From NCBI GenBank assembly GCA_002499185.1, contig DAKN01000091.1, forward strand, positions 1 to 11,742: a stretch of 11,742 nt of DNA. The letters run 5' to 3'. Within the stretch, counting starts at the first letter, position 1, and each line of letters begins with the position of its first letter. Source of the stretch: Candidatus Pacearchaeota archaeon UBA284 (lineage in GTDB: Archaea; Nanobdellota; Nanobdellia; Pacearchaeales; UBA284). Positions 1-7,665 of this stretch are shown here, in pieces. The notes under the pieces are model-generated. The model made no database searches and had not been told where the DNA came from. It worked only from the letters and a program-made list of their open reading frames with translations. Made by a program: the position numbers and the translations under genes.

Positions 1-16
1 AAAGTCAAAAAGTCAA
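1..16. repeat. Tandem 8-bp repeat (two copies) at the window edge
   Basis: The 8-base unit AAAGTCAA occurs twice head to tail at 1-8 and 9-16 (TTGACTTT twice on the minus strand). It lies inside the open frame that runs off the window. Whether more copies follow outside the window cannot be seen. An 8-base unit would shift the reading frame if its copy number changed. Confidence 0.45.
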
Positions 17-92
17 GCACCGATGCACTCTGTTCTTGGATGTATTCTGTTCTTGTTATCCCCGCTCCTAATTTTATAAGACTGAACATCAT
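1..92 (-). CDS. Possible start of an unidentified gene, cut by the window edge
   Basis: An open frame begins at ATG 92-90, which overlaps the TGA stop of the STAS-like gene as ATGA, and stays open for 30 codons to the edge. The visible peptide begins MMFSLIKLGAG and continues through TRTEYIQEQSASVLDFL. I do not recognise it. In favour of a gene: the start-stop overlap is the coupling pattern seen elsewhere in this operon. Against: no clear SD precedes it, only 30 codons are visible, and this stretch is visibly richer in G+C than the genes before it, so it could be the edge of a different DNA segment. It is too short to assign a function, and it may be chance. Confidence 0.35.
   Translation of the reverse strand, partial: MMFSLIKLGAGITRTEYIQEQSASVLDFLT
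29..55. repeat. Short direct repeat TCTGTTCTTG, two copies
   Basis: The 10-base word TCTGTTCTTG is present at 29-38 and again at 46-55, a 17-base period, just beyond the end of the STAS-like gene. The role is unknown. It could be a small duplication or chance in a low-complexity stretch. Confidence 0.4.
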
Positions 93-448
93 AAATGTTT
101 TTCATTAAGAACTTCCTTATATTCTTTGTCTAAATTCTTAGGATTTTTGTAATAAATTTTTGCAGTTGTAATTGCTTTGATCAAGGTTTCATTGAATTCA
201 GGTTTTAAGTTGAGAATATTCAAATGTTCTTTAATGAATCCCTCCTTACTATATCTTCCATATAATTTACCAATCGACGAATGCAAGAAAGCTGTTATAA
301 GTCCAGTAATTCCGGAAAAATCTATATTAACTACATAATCTTTATCGAAAAGATTACATATCTTATTGTATATTTTTTCTCCGGCGTCTGCTGATACTGC
401 ATTACTTGCGCCAATTTCCTCAAATACTTTAATTGTGTATTCTTTCAT
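89..448 (-). CDS. STAS-like domain protein (DUF4325 family)
   Basis: This 119-residue protein fits the DUF4325 STAS-like family, small soluble cytoplasmic proteins related to anti-sigma-factor antagonists. The diagnostic stretch is at residues 39-66: a beta strand VVNIDFSG (39-46), then ITAFLHSSIGKLYGRY (51-66), matching the family pattern of 'vDFsgi..ltTaFln..iGkLyg'. The C-terminal third is charged and helical. Its start is secure: an AGGAG (454-458) sits 5 bases before the ATG. The stop of a 60-codon open remnant (458-640) overlaps this SD, so an upstream gene probably once fed translation into it. Members are thought to act in regulatory protein-protein interaction, but no partner is intact here and the target is unknown. 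It lies 358 bases beyond the last clear polysaccharide gene, so it may belong to a different locus. The family call is firm and the role unknown. Confidence 0.85.
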   Translation of the reverse strand: MKEYTIKVFEEIGASNAVSADAGEKIYNKICNLFDKDYVVNIDFSGITGLITAFLHSSIGKLYGRYSKEGFIKEHLNILNLKPEFNETLIKAITTAKIYYKNPKNLDKEYKEVLNEKHL

Positions 449-806
449 ATTTTCTCCTTATAGATAGTCGTTAACATCTTTTTCATCTGTTAATATATAT
501 GCATTTGTATCATCGGTTCTAAATTCATAATTAATAACAGCTCCGGGATAATCATTATTAAGATTTTTTATTTGCACTTCTCCTAATTCATTTTGCTCAA
601 AATAACCATCAGCCCGATTGATTATCTTGTATGTTAACCTTTAAGTCAACTTTTGTCAATAAGATATTTTCTAATTCCATGATTATCTTCACCTGCACTT
701 CCATTTATTCGTCTTCAAACTCATCTTTTCCTTAACTCGCCTGATTTATTTTTTCAGATCATGTTTACTTATGTTAATAGTTGTTTGATAATCTAAAATA
801 CAATTC
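449..806. other. Gene-poor 358-base stretch between the acyltransferase and the STAS-like gene
   Basis: No intact gene longer than about 60 codons is present on either strand. It holds the frameshifted remnant at 458-704. Further upstream, at 700-760, are only short frames broken by stops, including an eight-codon acidic tail (GKDEFEDE) ending at TAA just before the ATG at 704. The pattern suggests decayed coding DNA at the downstream border of the polysaccharide operon. No inverted repeats, tRNA or strong terminator were found by eye. Confidence 0.5.
458..704 (-). pseudogene. Frameshifted remnant of a small gene upstream of the STAS-like gene
   Basis: Two minus-strand frames together look like one broken gene. 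The first opens at ATG 704-702 and reads 31 codons to TGA (611-609), beginning MEVQVKIIMELENILLTKVD. The second is open from 640 to TAA at 460-458 with no ATG; it carries DGYFEQNELGEVQIKNLNN, then DYPGAVINYEFRTDD, and ends in an acidic tail. Their overlap (about 609-643) is where one frameshift would join them into roughly 85 residues. There is no SD before the first frame. The second frame's stop overlaps the SD of the STAS-like gene, as in a coupled pair. The strand-like PGAVINYEF resembles the last strand of HATPase-type partners of STAS proteins, but that is a weak inference, and no ATP-binding motifs are visible. It could also be non-coding sequence. Confidence 0.4.
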
Positions 807-814
807 TTAATTGT
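800..814 (-). terminator. Weak hairpin at the end of the acyltransferase gene
   Basis: ACAATT and AATTGT form a 6-bp inverted repeat with a 3-base loop that spans the stop codon of the acyltransferase. In the transcribed direction it is followed by ATTTTAG, a poor U-tract. All but two of the stem pairs are A-T, so it would be unstable. It is the only hairpin near the end of the polysaccharide genes and is at best a weak terminator. Confidence 0.2.
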
Positions 815-1403
815 GTATAACATCTCTTATTTTTCTTGCAGGATTACCTGCAATGATGCAATAGCCTTCTGGAAAGCTTTTAGTAACTATTGAGCCTGCC
901 CCAACCACTGTGTGCTGTCCAAGGATCACTTCAGGCAAAATTACAGAATTCATACCGATCCAACATTTTTCTCCTATAATTACTTGTTTCCCTTCCAAAT
1001 GTTTATCGGGATCAAGTAAATCATGATTTGAAGCTATAATTCCAACATTTGGAGCAATCCAAGTCCCTTTTCCAATTATTATTCTTCCATTATTATATGC
1101 TTGGAAATAACAACCGGCTGCCTGAAAATTATTTAAATCATCTACATGAAAATCTATATTTTGTGGAATTGTTGCTGAAACTCTTGGTGATATTGGAAAT
1201 GGGACTCCTCTATTAATTCCCAATATTACCCTAGATTGAAAATCTGTTACTATCCATTTCCATCCGATACCTCCAATAGGTCCATATCTACCAAGAAAAT
1301 ATTTTCCTCGAACAAACTTTTTATCATAAATAATTAATGCAAAAATGTTTCCCCAAATGTAATACCATATCGCTTCAATTCCTCTAAATAGTTTTAATAC
1401 CAT
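807..1403 (-). CDS. Hexapeptide-repeat acyltransferase (probable polysaccharide O-acetyltransferase)
   Basis: This 198-residue cytoplasmic enzyme would transfer an acyl group, probably acetyl from acetyl-CoA, to a sugar of the repeat unit. The C-terminal half is a left-handed beta-helix: IIIGKGTWIAPNVGII (108-123), a loop with the likely catalytic histidine in SNHD (H127), then VIIGEKCWIGMNSVIL (141-156) and HTVVGAGSIVTKSFPEG (164-180). It closes with the AGNPARKIRDV signature (185-195) typical of WcaF/CysE-like sugar acetyltransferases. The first 35 residues are hydrophobic and aromatic and may contact the membrane. An AGGAG lies 5 bases before the ATG, and the flippase stop is 12 bases upstream, so it is co-transcribed. 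It is the last clear polysaccharide gene. Sugar and position modified are unknown; a serine acetyltransferase is unlikely given the context and N-terminus. Confidence 0.85.
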   Translation of the reverse strand: MVLKLFRGIEAIWYYIWGNIFALIIYDKKFVRGKYFLGRYGPIGGIGWKWIVTDFQSRVILGINRGVPFPISPRVSATIPQNIDFHVDDLNNFQAAGCYFQAYNNGRIIIGKGTWIAPNVGIIASNHDLLDPDKHLEGKQVIIGEKCWIGMNSVILPEVILGQHTVVGAGSIVTKSFPEGYCIIAGNPARKIRDVIHN

Positions 1404-1415
1404 TTTTTCTCCTAT

Positions 1416-2885
1416 TCACTCATTTTTAACTTGATACTCATTTAATATCCTCCATTTGTCCTTTATTCTGTTTAAAAATATAAAAAAATATAAAAATCCC
1501 CAGATAAAACTTAAAGTAATAGCAACTAACAGAATTTCTTTTATAGTTCTTGGACTGATGATCTTTTTTATAAAATAAAGGACAACTCCTCCTGAAATAC
1601 TAATAAAAGATATTTTAGTGATTTCCTCCCATGGAAATATTTTTTTAAAAGGTATAGAAATAATCCTTGAAGTGATAATAAGCTGTAATATAGCTACTAT
1701 TAGCATTGATATAAATGTTGCTATAGCTGGTCCAATAAATCCAAGCCATCTATAAAATATGTAATTTAAAATTACATTTAACCATAGTGAAGCCAATGAG
1801 GAGTAAAATATAAATTTAGTTTTTCCTAGAGAGTTCAAAATAATGCCGAAGTATGTGAATCTCAGAAGCAAAACCATACTGTAAATTCTAAAAACTGCCA
1901 CTCCGGGAAGATATTTACTTGAATAAAGTAATGTTAGTGTTTCAGGAGCAAAAACTATAAATAGAGTTACAAAAAATGACATTACTATGAAAGACAATTC
2001 ATTCGCATTATTCCACAATTTTATTGCAGTTTTTCCGTCTCCATTTTTTAATATTCTTACCAATTGAGGCATCAAAACAGCAGTTAATGATAATGGAAGT
2101 ATTGTAATCGGTATTTCTTTTGCGGCATTAGAATAAATGGCAAGTTGTTCAACTAAGAAGAATTTACCTATTATTAATTTATCAAGCTCAATACTTATAG
2201 TGCCAGCCGCAGTAGCAAGACCTATTGGAACAGAAAATTTAAGTAATTTAGAAATCCATTGGCGGTTGAAAGCAAATTTAATTGTGCTCACATATCTATT
2301 TACTATAAGATAAATAGCAAATGAAAACACGGTTTCTACAAGTATGTATAATCCGATAAAATGACCAAATTGCAACTTCAATATTTTCATAATAAAAACA
2401 ATAATTAGTAAAAAAAGACTATGAAGAATTTTAAATATTATTAAATTTGAAGTTCTTCCACTTACAATTAGAACATTATCAATACTTTGAAATGATATTT
2501 TCGTCCAAGGCAAAATTGCAAGAACAAATACAAAATCATTTATTGAAGGATTATTGAAATATTGTGATATTAAATCAACTCCTAAAAATAAAACACCTCC
2601 CGTTAATATGCTTATTAAGGTTGATAAAGTATAGTAAACAGAAACAAAACTCTTTGCTTCTTCCTGTGACTCGATTCGAGCTAAAAAATAATTAATACTA
2701 TTGGGAAGTCCTAATACTAACAAAGATGTTATTAAATTAACCACTAAAAGCAATTGAGAAAATGTTCCATATTCCTTTAATGTGAGGTATCTTGAGAGTA
2801 GCATAGAAAATAAAAGCATTAATAGTATTGAAAATGCTTTCGAAAAAGATAGCCAAAATGCATCAGATGCTATTTTTGTTTGCAT
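1416..2885 (-). CDS. Wzx-type lipid-linked repeat-unit flippase (MOP/polysaccharide transport superfamily)
   Basis: This 489-residue integral membrane protein is built of about 12-14 hydrophobic helices with short loops, the normal size for Wzx. The N-terminal block, SDAFWLSFSKAFSILL (7-22) followed by SRYLTLKEYGTFSQL (31-45), is the classic start of the polysaccharide biosynthesis family (helix 1, then R-Y-L-x-x-x-E-Y-G). A GLPNSINYFLAR motif follows in the next loop. Members flip undecaprenyl-diphosphate-linked oligosaccharides from the inner to the outer face of the membrane. Its ATG abuts the TAA of the preceding glycosyltransferase with no gap. The SD is weak (an AGAGAG stretch), so translation probably depends on ribosomes arriving from that gene. 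Substrate specificity cannot be read from the sequence. Confidence 0.9.
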   Translation of the reverse strand: MQTKIASDAFWLSFSKAFSILLMLLFSMLLSRYLTLKEYGTFSQLLLVVNLITSLLVLGLPNSINYFLARIESQEEAKSFVSVYYTLSTLISILTGGVLFLGVDLISQYFNNPSINDFVFVLAILPWTKISFQSIDNVLIVSGRTSNLIIFKILHSLFLLIIVFIMKILKLQFGHFIGLYILVETVFSFAIYLIVNRYVSTIKFAFNRQWISKLLKFSVPIGLATAAGTISIELDKLIIGKFFLVEQLAIYSNAAKEIPITILPLSLTAVLMPQLVRILKNGDGKTAIKLWNNANELSFIVMSFFVTLFIVFAPETLTLLYSSKYLPGVAVFRIYSMVLLLRFTYFGIILNSLGKTKFIFYSSLASLWLNVILNYIFYRWLGFIGPAIATFISMLIVAILQLIITSRIISIPFKKIFPWEEITKISFISISGGVVLYFIKKIISPRTIKEILLVAITLSFIWGFLYFFIFLNRIKDKWRILNEYQVKNE

Positions 2886-4112
2886 TTACATTTTCTCTCT
2901 ACTAATTTTTGCTGTGCGCTCTATTAATGCGATTTCATCATTAAACCTCTCATCAATCGTTAAAAACTTTTCTTTTGAGGTTTCCAAAGCTTTTTCTCTT
3001 ATTTTTTTTATGTCAATTTCTCCATCTAATATTTTTTTAATAATAGTACAGGCTTCTTTCTCGTCGTCAACTAAAAATCCATTAATTCCATTTAATATAA
3101 ATTCTTCAAGAGATCTGTTTCTTAAAGATATAACTATAGAACCAACTGAAAATACTTCATAAAACACATTCCCTAAATTAGAGTGCTCACTCATAAAAAC
3201 ATTTGCTATTGAATTATATGCAAATACTTTTAAATCGTTCTTTTTTACAGGACCTAGAAAATGTACATAAGCGCTTAAATTTGACTGTTTAACCAATGAT
3301 TCAATATAGTTTCTATAATTTACTGAAGTACTTTCACCAGCAAAATATAGATGTATTTTCAGATTCTCTTTATGAAGGTACTCAAGGACTTTAATAACTC
3401 TGTCTTGACGTTTGCATTTATCAAATCTTCCTGCGAAATAAATATATTTCTCATCTGAGGGAATAGATACCATTTTAACACTATCTATTCGGGATATTTC
3501 AACTCCAGTTTTCCAGTGATAAAACCTATTTTTTTTCGATCTACTCCATGAAGAATAAATTCTATCACAATGTTGACCATCATCGGTAGCTAGAATGAAA
3601 GTAGCTCCAATAACAAAACTTATAAATTCTAATGGATGTATAAGAGCAGCAAGATATTTCCCATATCTTTTAATATCTGGATAACAAAAAGTGAAATCGC
3701 CAAATAAACGTACACCAGAAGGAATTTTCCTATATTTTGCAACAATTTGACCAGCTACACCTTCATAAACTTTGCAATATATAAAATCATATTTTTTTAC
3801 TTTAGTTGCTTTTAATGAATAATACAATAACTGTAAAAATCTGAAAATAATCCTTACTTCTCTAAATAATCGAAATTCTGAATATGGAGCATATATATTT
3901 GCAATAATATTTTCTTTCTTTAACCAATTTACTTTAATATTGTAATTTCCTTTGAAATTTGAAATCATTACTATGTCTACTATATGTCCTCTATTCACCA
4001 ACTTACGCCAAGGGAAATAAAAACCAGGCAAGCCAGTGATTTCATTATCAAGTTTTCCAGTAAGTAAATCTTTAATCGGAGCATTCATACCTGTCACATA
4101 TAATATGTTCAT
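2886..4112 (-). CDS. GT-B glycosyltransferase (GT4-like, variant EX7E motif)
   Basis: This 408-residue GT-B fold protein begins with a Rossmann strand (MNILYVTGMN) and an N-terminal acceptor domain. The C-terminal nucleotide-sugar domain starts near residue 222: YIYFAGRFDKCKRQD (223-237), IHLYFAGE (253-260) and VHFLGPVKKNDL (283-294). The EX7E region reads SEHSNLGNVFYEVFSVG (308-324). The second glutamate (E319) is kept, but the position eight before it is S311, with a glutamate two residues earlier (E309). This 'SN.GN..yE' form occurs in some GT4 proteins. The predicted role is adding one sugar to the lipid-linked repeat unit at the cytoplasmic membrane face. Its ATG overlaps the polymerase stop (ATGA, 4112-4109), with an AAGGA about 10 bases upstream. 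Donor and linkage are unknown. Confidence 0.85.
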   Translation of the reverse strand: MNILYVTGMNAPIKDLLTGKLDNEITGLPGFYFPWRKLVNRGHIVDIVMISNFKGNYNIKVNWLKKENIIANIYAPYSEFRLFREVRIIFRFLQLLYYSLKATKVKKYDFIYCKVYEGVAGQIVAKYRKIPSGVRLFGDFTFCYPDIKRYGKYLAALIHPLEFISFVIGATFILATDDGQHCDRIYSSWSRSKKNRFYHWKTGVEISRIDSVKMVSIPSDEKYIYFAGRFDKCKRQDRVIKVLEYLHKENLKIHLYFAGESTSVNYRNYIESLVKQSNLSAYVHFLGPVKKNDLKVFAYNSIANVFMSEHSNLGNVFYEVFSVGSIVISLRNRSLEEFILNGINGFLVDDEKEACTIIKKILDGEIDIKKIREKALETSKEKFLTIDERFNDEIALIERTAKISREKM

Positions 4113-5431
4113 TTCGAAAGATCCTTCTTTACCTCTTTTTGTATTTTTTTTGTTTTCTCTGTTATGGAGTTAATTACTATAGCAAAAATTATTAAAAATA
4201 TTGGAAGAATCTTATGTCTATGTCTAACTGCTGTGCCAGCATTACCAACACCAATTCCAAAGATAAGTGATACACAAGCAAGTATTAATAAAAGACTAAT
4301 AATGAGTGTCCTGTGTTCTTTTATTCTATTAAAATTAGCAATCGTAATTATAATCACCACGAGATATAGAATTGAATCTGTAAAAAATGTAATTACATCC
4401 ATTATCCACCTCCAATCCCAAGGAAGAGGAGCTGTAAGAAAATAAAATGTTTTAATCGGTCCATAAATTATTAGTTGCAAGGGATTGTTTATTTCTACTC
4501 CTTTAAGATACGCTGATCCTCCTAATCTTGTATTAGCAGTTGAATATATATCGTTAATATCTTCAACTGTCAGAAATTTTTCTAAGAATATTCCTCTAAA
4601 TTGAGTGTATATTATAGATGTCAATATTGCTATAAGTACAAAAACGATTATAGTATTTAAAGTAAACTTATAAGCATCTCTCTCTTGTTTATAAAATAGC
4701 AATACGAATGAATACCCTACCAGAACCCCTATCACGCCAGAATGAAATGTACTAGCTAATCCTATGAGCAAAAATGATGTTATTATGTTAACGGTTTTTC
4801 CTTTTTTAAACCATAAAATAAAGAAGTACAATGAACAGACAACAAAAAATGTTATTATTATTTCCCTCAAAAAAATAGCAGATAAAATAAGTGAATTGGG
4901 GAAAAAAGCTGAAACAAGGATTACCATTCTTGAAATATGTGGACTAATTTCTAATAAAACTAATATTTTGTAAATTATAATGATAATAGACAATCCAAGT
5001 AAAACATTAATATACTGTCCGACCATTCTTTGAGGACCGATAAAAGAGAATATTACTCCATTCATTTTCGAGTACATACCACCGAAGATATCTCCCCAAA
5101 CTAGCGAAAGGTTATCCATCACCTTTAAACTATAGTAATAGAATACTTCTGAGTCGGAACCACTGTTGGGAAGTTTAAAAACACTATTTCTATATATATC
5201 CCAGAACATCAACATAAGTCTAATATAAAAAGCTGAAATGAATACTATTTTGCTTTTCAATTTACTATTTATTATTACAATGGTAGTAAATATAATGTGT
5301 AAAGAAACAGTCACTATTATAATTGACTCATTTATGAAAGTATACGATTTCAAAAGTGAAAGAATTATGACTTCAAATAACAATCCCAACCATATAATAT
5401 AGAAACTATTATTCTGCTTCATACTTTTCAT
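4109..5431 (-). CDS. Probable repeat-unit polymerase (Wzy-like, multi-pass membrane protein)
   Basis: This 440-residue protein has about 10-11 hydrophobic helices. It is placed between glycosyltransferases and the flippase, and it is the only gene here able to fill the Wzy slot. Notable stretches are a loop with GSDSEVFYYYSLKVM (91-105), an LREII segment in a helix after an FFPNSL turn, an extracytoplasmic loop with TRLGGSAYLKG and then TAPLPWDWRW, and a late AGTAVRHRHKILP stretch rich in basic residues. Wzy proteins share little sequence and are recognised by topology, a large external loop and context; all three fit. A membrane glycosyltransferase of the GT39/GT87 type is the main alternative. 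The start overlaps the upstream gene by 23 bases and has no clear SD; the ATG at codon 4 (5422) is equally possible. The basic C-terminal tail is probably cytoplasmic. Confidence 0.7.
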   Translation of the reverse strand: MKSMKQNNSFYIIWLGLLFEVIILSLLKSYTFINESIIIVTVSLHIIFTTIVIINSKLKSKIVFISAFYIRLMLMFWDIYRNSVFKLPNSGSDSEVFYYYSLKVMDNLSLVWGDIFGGMYSKMNGVIFSFIGPQRMVGQYINVLLGLSIIIIIYKILVLLEISPHISRMVILVSAFFPNSLILSAIFLREIIITFFVVCSLYFFILWFKKGKTVNIITSFLLIGLASTFHSGVIGVLVGYSFVLLFYKQERDAYKFTLNTIIVFVLIAILTSIIYTQFRGIFLEKFLTVEDINDIYSTANTRLGGSAYLKGVEINNPLQLIIYGPIKTFYFLTAPLPWDWRWIMDVITFFTDSILYLVVIIITIANFNRIKEHRTLIISLLLILACVSLIFGIGVGNAGTAVRHRHKILPIFLIIFAIVINSITEKTKKIQKEVKKDLSK

Positions 5432-6536
5432 TTAAATAGTATTTTTGGAGAAAACTAACAGTGGAAGCAATTCCATAATGGGCTTTATCAATTTCCGAGT
5501 AAGTATTTATTCTATTTTTCAAAAAACATTGCTGAAGTGCCTTGTTAGCCCAGTATTTTGCAGATTTGTCAAGAGGGATAAATTCGATTAAATTTGTAAT
5601 TTCAACTTCCTTTGTAATGGTACTTGATATTATGCACTTCAATCCACTTGCTTGAGCTTCTATTAAAACTATCGGTAGTCCTTCATACATAGAAGGAAAT
5701 AAAAATATATCCATTGACTGCAATAAATCCGGAATATCTGAACGAACTCCAAGGAATTTCACTTTGTCTTTTAATTGTAAATTACTCGTCTTTTTCTCAA
5801 ATTTTTCACGCAAACAGCCATCGCCTATTAACAGTAAAATGGATTCATCATTTATTTTACAAATTTCAGAAAATATTTCTAGTAAAAATACATGATTCTT
5901 TTGATTTGAGTCCATCCGACCAATATGACCAATAACCAACTTATTTTCTATACCCAATTCTTTTCTTTTTTTGTTGCGACACAATTCATCAAATATGTAT
6001 TTTTTTATATCTATTGCATTATTAATTAGATAGTATTTTTTCTTTTTGCAGACGTTTTTTCCAAACAACCAGAATCCCGCTTTTTGAGAACATGCAAATA
6101 ATGTATCAGCATATTTTGTTATTCCTCTTAGTAATATTCTTTTAAATATTCCTTTTAAACCTTTATCAAATGAAGTATTATGACTGTGGACTATAGTATT
6201 TATGTTATTTATTTTAGCAATTCTTAGATAAATTGATGCAGTAGTAAACATATGACCATGTATTACTTGCCAATTGCCTTTATTACTATTAAACAAGTTT
6301 TTCCAATTTGATACATACCATAAATGATTAAAGCCGTTATATCGAGGGACTCTAAAGATTCTTCCTCCTAAAGCAAGTATCTCGTCATCGTAAGCGCATT
6401 TGTCTGTTGTGTGAACAACAAAGTCAAATTGAACCTTGTCTCGGTCTATATTTCTGTAAACATTCATCATCAAAGTCTCAGCTCCGCCTCTGTCCATTCT
6501 GCCAAAGCATTGAAGAACTCTAATGGGTTCAGCCAT
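5409..6536 (-). CDS. GT4 glycosyltransferase, EpsF-like
   Basis: This 375-residue GT-B enzyme begins EPIRVLQCFGRMDRGGAETL (3-22), with the GGAE turn (17-20) typical of EpsF-type GT4 proteins, followed by FDFVVHT. Mid-protein it has VIHGHMFTTASIYLRIAK and the VHSHN strand (116-120). The C-terminal domain shows VIGHIGRMDSNQKNH (201-215), the usual loop binding donor phosphate, and LLLIGDG. A complete EX7E motif, YEGLPIVLIEA (E285 and E293), is present. It would add a sugar from a nucleotide donor to the lipid-linked intermediate at the cytoplasmic membrane face. Its start overlaps the previous glycosyltransferase by 8 bases, and an AAAGG lies about 8 bases before the ATG. No broken residues were seen. 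Donor and linkage are unknown. Confidence 0.9.
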   Translation of the reverse strand: MAEPIRVLQCFGRMDRGGAETLMMNVYRNIDRDKVQFDFVVHTTDKCAYDDEILALGGRIFRVPRYNGFNHLWYVSNWKNLFNSNKGNWQVIHGHMFTTASIYLRIAKINNINTIVHSHNTSFDKGLKGIFKRILLRGITKYADTLFACSQKAGFWLFGKNVCKKKKYYLINNAIDIKKYIFDELCRNKKRKELGIENKLVIGHIGRMDSNQKNHVFLLEIFSEICKINDESILLLIGDGCLREKFEKKTSNLQLKDKVKFLGVRSDIPDLLQSMDIFLFPSMYEGLPIVLIEAQASGLKCIISSTITKEVEITNLIEFIPLDKSAKYWANKALQQCFLKNRINTYSEIDKAHYGIASTVSFLQKYYLNEKYEAE

Positions 6537-7665
6537 ATTTTTTACCTTTTAACTGATAAATAGTTGTTAACTCCTTTATAATATTTTTTGTTGTAAATAA
6601 TTCCGATTTCTTCATTCCGTTTTTTCCATATATTTCTCTTTTCTCGGCGTGTAAATATAATTCCAATATAAGTTCTGCAAATCTAAGAGGTGTGTTTGCA
6701 TTTGATAATAATCCAGTTTTTCTGTCTTCCACAAGTTCTCTGTGTCCTCGATTTTGAGACGCAATCACAGGTTTACAACAAAGCATTGCTTCAATTATAT
6801 TTAAGGGAAGTCCCTCTCTGTAACTTGCCGAAACCAAAACATCGCATATTTTCATATATTTATCCAAATCAGTCTTATAACCTAAGAAAACTACATTTTT
6901 TTCAATTTTCAAGTTTTTAACCATTGTTTTTAGTTCATTTTCATCAGATCCGTTACCGGCTATTAATAGAAGAATATCAGGTATTTTTTTTACTGAAATT
7001 GATATAGCTCTAATTAATGTTCTTTGATTCTTGTTTTTATTCAACTCACCAGCACATACTAAAATAAAACTCCTCTTTGAATATGATAACTCGCTCCTGA
7101 TTTTACTTGAATCTTCTAATGAAACAGGATAATATTTTTTTTCATTAGCCCCCACACCGTGCATATAATACACATTTGTATTGAAACTATTTTTTACTCT
7201 ATCATAATCTTCTTTAGTGATGGTAATTAATTTGTCCGTAAAACCTGCCATAATCTTTTCAAGAGGATAATACAATAACCAGTTAAAAACCGATGCACCG
7301 CTATAAAAATGGAATCCATGAGCAGTATAGAATACTTGCGTTCCGTTCTTGCGAGCTTCCTTTGCTGCGAGTTTTGTTATGACACCTCCAACGGGAGTAT
7401 TACAATGTATTATGTCATATTTATTCTTCATTATTAATAATTTCAATTTTTTATAGGCAATTACATTATTTATTTTAAAAGGTGATCTTTCAAATGGTAT
7501 ATCAAATACTTCATCCACATTCTCTATCTCGAGTCCGTCCTTCTCAAATAGATTGTTTTTTGCAGCAACATGAACTTCATATCCTTTCTCTTTAAGTAAA
7601 CCAATTAATGGCTTGTGAAATTGAGCAATGTGACTTTGAACTGTTGCAGTTAATAGAACTTTCAT
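6529..7665 (-). CDS. GT4 glycosyltransferase, EpsD-like
   Basis: This 378-residue GT-B enzyme begins MKVLLTATVQSHIAQFHKPL and continues with the IPFERSPFKINN motif (57-68), DIIHCNTPVGGVITKLAA (84-101) and YTAHGFHFYSGA (113-124). These are the hallmarks of the EpsD/CapM-like branch of GT4. A donor-domain strand, FILVCAGELNKNKNQ (200-214), and LLIAGNGSDENEL follow, then the full EX7E motif REGLPLNIIEAM (E284 and E292). As the first glycosyltransferase after the priming enzyme it may add the second sugar, though gene order is only a weak guide. ATG 7665-7663 overlaps the TGA of the dehydrogenase gene (ATGA), with AGAGG a few bases before it, so translation is coupled. The specific sugar cannot be assigned. 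Confidence 0.9.
   Translation of the reverse strand: MKVLLTATVQSHIAQFHKPLIGLLKEKGYEVHVAAKNNLFEKDGLEIENVDEVFDIPFERSPFKINNVIAYKKLKLLIMKNKYDIIHCNTPVGGVITKLAAKEARKNGTQVFYTAHGFHFYSGASVFNWLLYYPLEKIMAGFTDKLITITKEDYDRVKNSFNTNVYYMHGVGANEKKYYPVSLEDSSKIRSELSYSKRSFILVCAGELNKNKNQRTLIRAISISVKKIPDILLLIAGNGSDENELKTMVKNLKIEKNVVFLGYKTDLDKYMKICDVLVSASYREGLPLNIIEAMLCCKPVIASQNRGHRELVEDRKTGLLSNANTPLRFAELILELYLHAEKREIYGKNGMKKSELFTTKNIIKELTTIYQLKGKKYG

Noticed and set aside
741..760. CTGA...TCAG inverted repeat around a T-rich loop
   Set aside because: The stem is only 4 bp with a loop larger than the stem; not a credible terminator or operator.
2782..3162. A 126-codon open frame on the plus strand
   Set aside because: It lies antisense across the flippase and glycosyltransferase genes, which have clear family motifs; its peptide is low-complexity and unlike any known protein.
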